Below, in pieces: positions 8,144 to 9,757 of a DNA stretch of 9,757 nt. The notes under the pieces were generated by a model. The model saw nothing but the letters and a program-made list of their open reading frames with translations. It searched no databases and had not been told where the DNA came from. Every line of letters begins with the position of its first letter. Positions within the stretch are counted from its first letter, which is position 1. A program made the position numbers and the translations under genes. Source of the DNA: an uncultured Aquincola sp. (GTDB lineage Bacteria > Pseudomonadota > Gammaproteobacteria > Burkholderiales > Burkholderiaceae); the NCBI GenBank assembly GCA_937883885.1, contig CAKZXL010000591.1, positions 1 to 9,757 on the forward strand, given 5' to 3'.

Positions 8144-8153
8144 CATCGGCGCC
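8135..8153 (+). repeat. Short hairpin spanning the antitoxin stop and abutting the helicase ATG
   Basis: GGCGCC (8135-8140) and GGCGCC (8148-8153) flank a 7-nt loop that contains the antitoxin TAA. The second arm touches the ATG at 8154. In RNA this would be a 6-bp all-GC stem over the helicase initiation region. No T-tract follows, so it is not a typical terminator. Confidence 0.4.
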
Positions 8154-9757
8154 ATGGCGTCCCCGATGTCTCCCACCGACGCTGCCCCGGACGCTGCCGC
8201 CGCGCCCTACCCCATCGCCGTGCGCGCGATGTGCGAGTTCACCGCCAAGGAAGGCGACCTCGACCTGCGCTTCACCCCTTCGCCCACCGCGCAGGAAGGC
8301 ATTGAAGGCCATGCCACCGTGGCCGCGCGCCGCGGCGCCGGCTGGCAGGCCGAGCTGAGCCTGTCGGCCGAGCTGGGCGGCCTGCTGCTGCGCGGCCGTG
8401 CCGACGGCTTCGATGCCGCCCGCGGCCGGCTGGAGGAGGTCAAGACCTACCGCGGCGAGTTCGACGCCATTCCTGCCAACCACCGCGCGCTGCACTGGGC
8501 GCAGCTCAAGGTGTATGGCGCGCTGCTGTGCCGCCAGCAGGGCCTGGCGCAGATCGAGCTGGCGCTGGTGTACTTCCACGTCGACAAGCAGACCGAAACG
8601 CCGCTGGTGGAAGTGCACACGGCCGAGGCGCTGGCCGCCTTCATGGCCTTGCAGGTGCAGCGCTTTGCCGACTGGGCGGCGCAGGAGCAGGCCCACCGCG
8701 CGGCCCGCGATGGCGCGCTGCAGGCGCTGGCCTTTCCGCATGGCAGCTTCCGCCGCGGCCAGCGCATGCTGGCCGAAAACGTGTACCGCGCCGCGGTGCG
8801 CGGCCGCTGCCTGCTGGCGCAGGCGCCCACCGGCATCGGCAAGACCATGGGCACGCTGTTTCCGCTGCTCAAGGCGGCGCCCGGCCAGCGGCTGGACAAG
8901 CTGTTTTTCCTCACCGCCAAGGGCTCGGGCCGGCAGCTGGCGCTCGATGCCTTGCAGCTGCTGGCGCAGGCCGAAGGCGCGGCGCCGTTGCGGGTGATCG
9001 AGATCACCGCCCGTGACAAGGCCTGCGAGCACCCCGACAAGGCCTGCCATGGCGACAGCTGCCCGCTGGCCCGCGGCTTTTACGACCGGCTGCCCGCCGC
9101 CCGCGCCGCCGCGGTGCAGGCCGCCGGCCCGCTGCCGCGCGAGGCGCTGCGCGAGCTGGCCGCCGCGCATGCGGTGTGCCCCTACTACCTGGCGCAGGAG
9201 CTGGCGCGCTGGGCCGACGTGGTGGTGGCCGACTACAACCATTACTTCGACGGCAGTGCGCTGCTGCATGCGCTGGCGCTGCAGCAGGGCTGGCGCGTGG
9301 GCCTGCTGGTGGACGAAGCGCACAACCTGGTGGACCGCGCCCGCGCCATGTACACCGCCGAGCTGGACCAGGCCCGGCTGCAAGCCGTGCGGCGCGAAGC
9401 CACCGGACTGCCCAAGCGGGCGTTGAACAAGCTGCACAAGACCTGGGCCGCACTGGCCGCCGCCCAGCCGGCCGACTACCAGACCCTGGCCCAGGTGCCC
9501 GACGAGCTGGCCACCGCGCTGCAGCAGGCGATTGCCGCCATCGCCGAACAACTGGCCGAGCAGCCCGAAGGCATCGCCAGCGAGCTGCTGAACTTCTTCT
9601 TCGACGCCACGCACTTCGCCAGGCTGCTGGAGAGCTTCGGCGACCACTCGCTGTTCGACATCACCCGCAGCCAGGGCGGCGGCGCGCTGGCCAAGCCCAG
9701 CGCGGTGCTGTGCGTGCGCAACCTGGTGCCGGCGCCCTTCCTGCAGCCGCGCTTCGC
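8154..9757 (+). CDS. PD-(D/E)XK nuclease fused to XPD/DinG-like iron-sulfur DEAH helicase, 3' end outside window
   Basis: The frame runs 534 codons to the window end without a stop. It starts 10 nt after the HTH gene at ATG 8154; an ATG at 8166 is an alternative. Residues about 15-170 are a RecB/Cas4-type nuclease domain: GRAD with Asp84, EEVK with Glu95 and Lys97, and QLKVY with Gln117 and Tyr121, a full active-site set. The helicase begins at about 205 (FRRGQRMLAENVYRA). Walker A is APTGIGKT (224-231). Four cysteines at 291, 298, 303 and 342 fit the iron-sulfur domain of XPD/DinG helicases. WADVVVADYNHYF follows, and the Walker B box is DEAH (387-390). Motifs IV-VI lie beyond the window. 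The protein should unwind and cut branched or damaged DNA. Similar helicases occur in many proteobacteria, sometimes beside a FAN1-like VRR-NUC gene, as I recall; none is in this window. Confidence 0.9.
   Translation, partial: MASPMSPTDAAPDAAAAPYPIAVRAMCEFTAKEGDLDLRFTPSPTAQEGIEGHATVAARRGAGWQAELSLSAELGGLLLRGRADGFDAARGRLEEVKTYRGEFDAIPANHRALHWAQLKVYGALLCRQQGLAQIELALVYFHVDKQTETPLVEVHTAEALAAFMALQVQRFADWAAQEQAHRAARDGALQALAFPHGSFRRGQRMLAENVYRAAVRGRCLLAQAPTGIGKTMGTLFPLLKAAPGQRLDKLFFLTAKGSGRQLALDALQLLAQAEGAAPLRVIEITARDKACEHPDKACHGDSCPLARGFYDRLPAARAAAVQAAGPLPREALRELAAAHAVCPYYLAQELARWADVVVADYNHYFDGSALLHALALQQGWRVGLLVDEAHNLVDRARAMYTAELDQARLQAVRREATGLPKRALNKLHKTWAALAAAQPADYQTLAQVPDELATALQQAIAAIAEQLAEQPEGIASELLNFFFDATHFARLLESFGDHSLFDITRSQGGGALAKPSAVLCVRNLVPAPFLQPRF

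Noticed and set aside
6489..9647. A 1052-codon open frame on the minus strand.
   Set aside because: It lies opposite three clearly recognisable genes. Its product is low-complexity (rich in Gln, His, Gly, Ala and Arg) without any domain, as expected from the antisense frame of GC-rich codons.

Overview
The window is uniformly GC-rich with densely packed genes. All products look proteobacterial, and the gene set resembles a high-GC betaproteobacterium of the order Burkholderiales. That placement is inferred from protein resemblance and composition, not from a marker gene. I see no rRNA, tRNA, insertion sequence, CRISPR array or phage gene.

Region 1 (1-4097, minus strand) is a sugar ABC-uptake operon of the GtsABCD glucose/mannose type. 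Transcription order is gtsA (periplasmic binding protein), gtsB and gtsC (inner-membrane permeases) and gtsD (ATPase, cut by the window start). Junctions are tight: 36 nt for A/B, an ATGA overlap for B/C and 1 nt for C/D.

Region 2 (4098-4328) separates gtsA from a divergent two-component system. It is short but full of symmetry: an 8-bp-arm dyad, a second overlapping dyad, two 8-bp direct repeats with an 11-bp period, and a 7-bp-arm dyad just before the next ATG. Five TTAAC cores lie in about 140 bp of otherwise GC-rich DNA.

Region 3 (4329-6435, plus strand) encodes an OmpR-family response regulator and a TctE-type sensor histidine kinase, 10 nt apart. The arrangement suggests that the pair senses a ligand and controls the divergent sugar transporter and possibly itself.

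Region 4 (6436-9757, plus strand) starts with a relatively AT-rich 71-bp gap holding a possible near-leaderless promoter flanked by 8-bp inverted repeats. It is followed by a HipA-family Ser/Thr kinase, a small Xre-type HTH protein 5 nt downstream, and, 10 nt further on, the first 534 codons of a large protein. That protein fuses an N-terminal PD-(D/E)XK nuclease domain with all visible motifs to an XPD/DinG-like iron-sulfur DEAH helicase. The kinase-before-antitoxin order is the reverse of classical hipBA. The close packing with a nuclease-helicase is the most unusual feature of the window, though it may be coincidental neighbouring of a DNA-repair gene.
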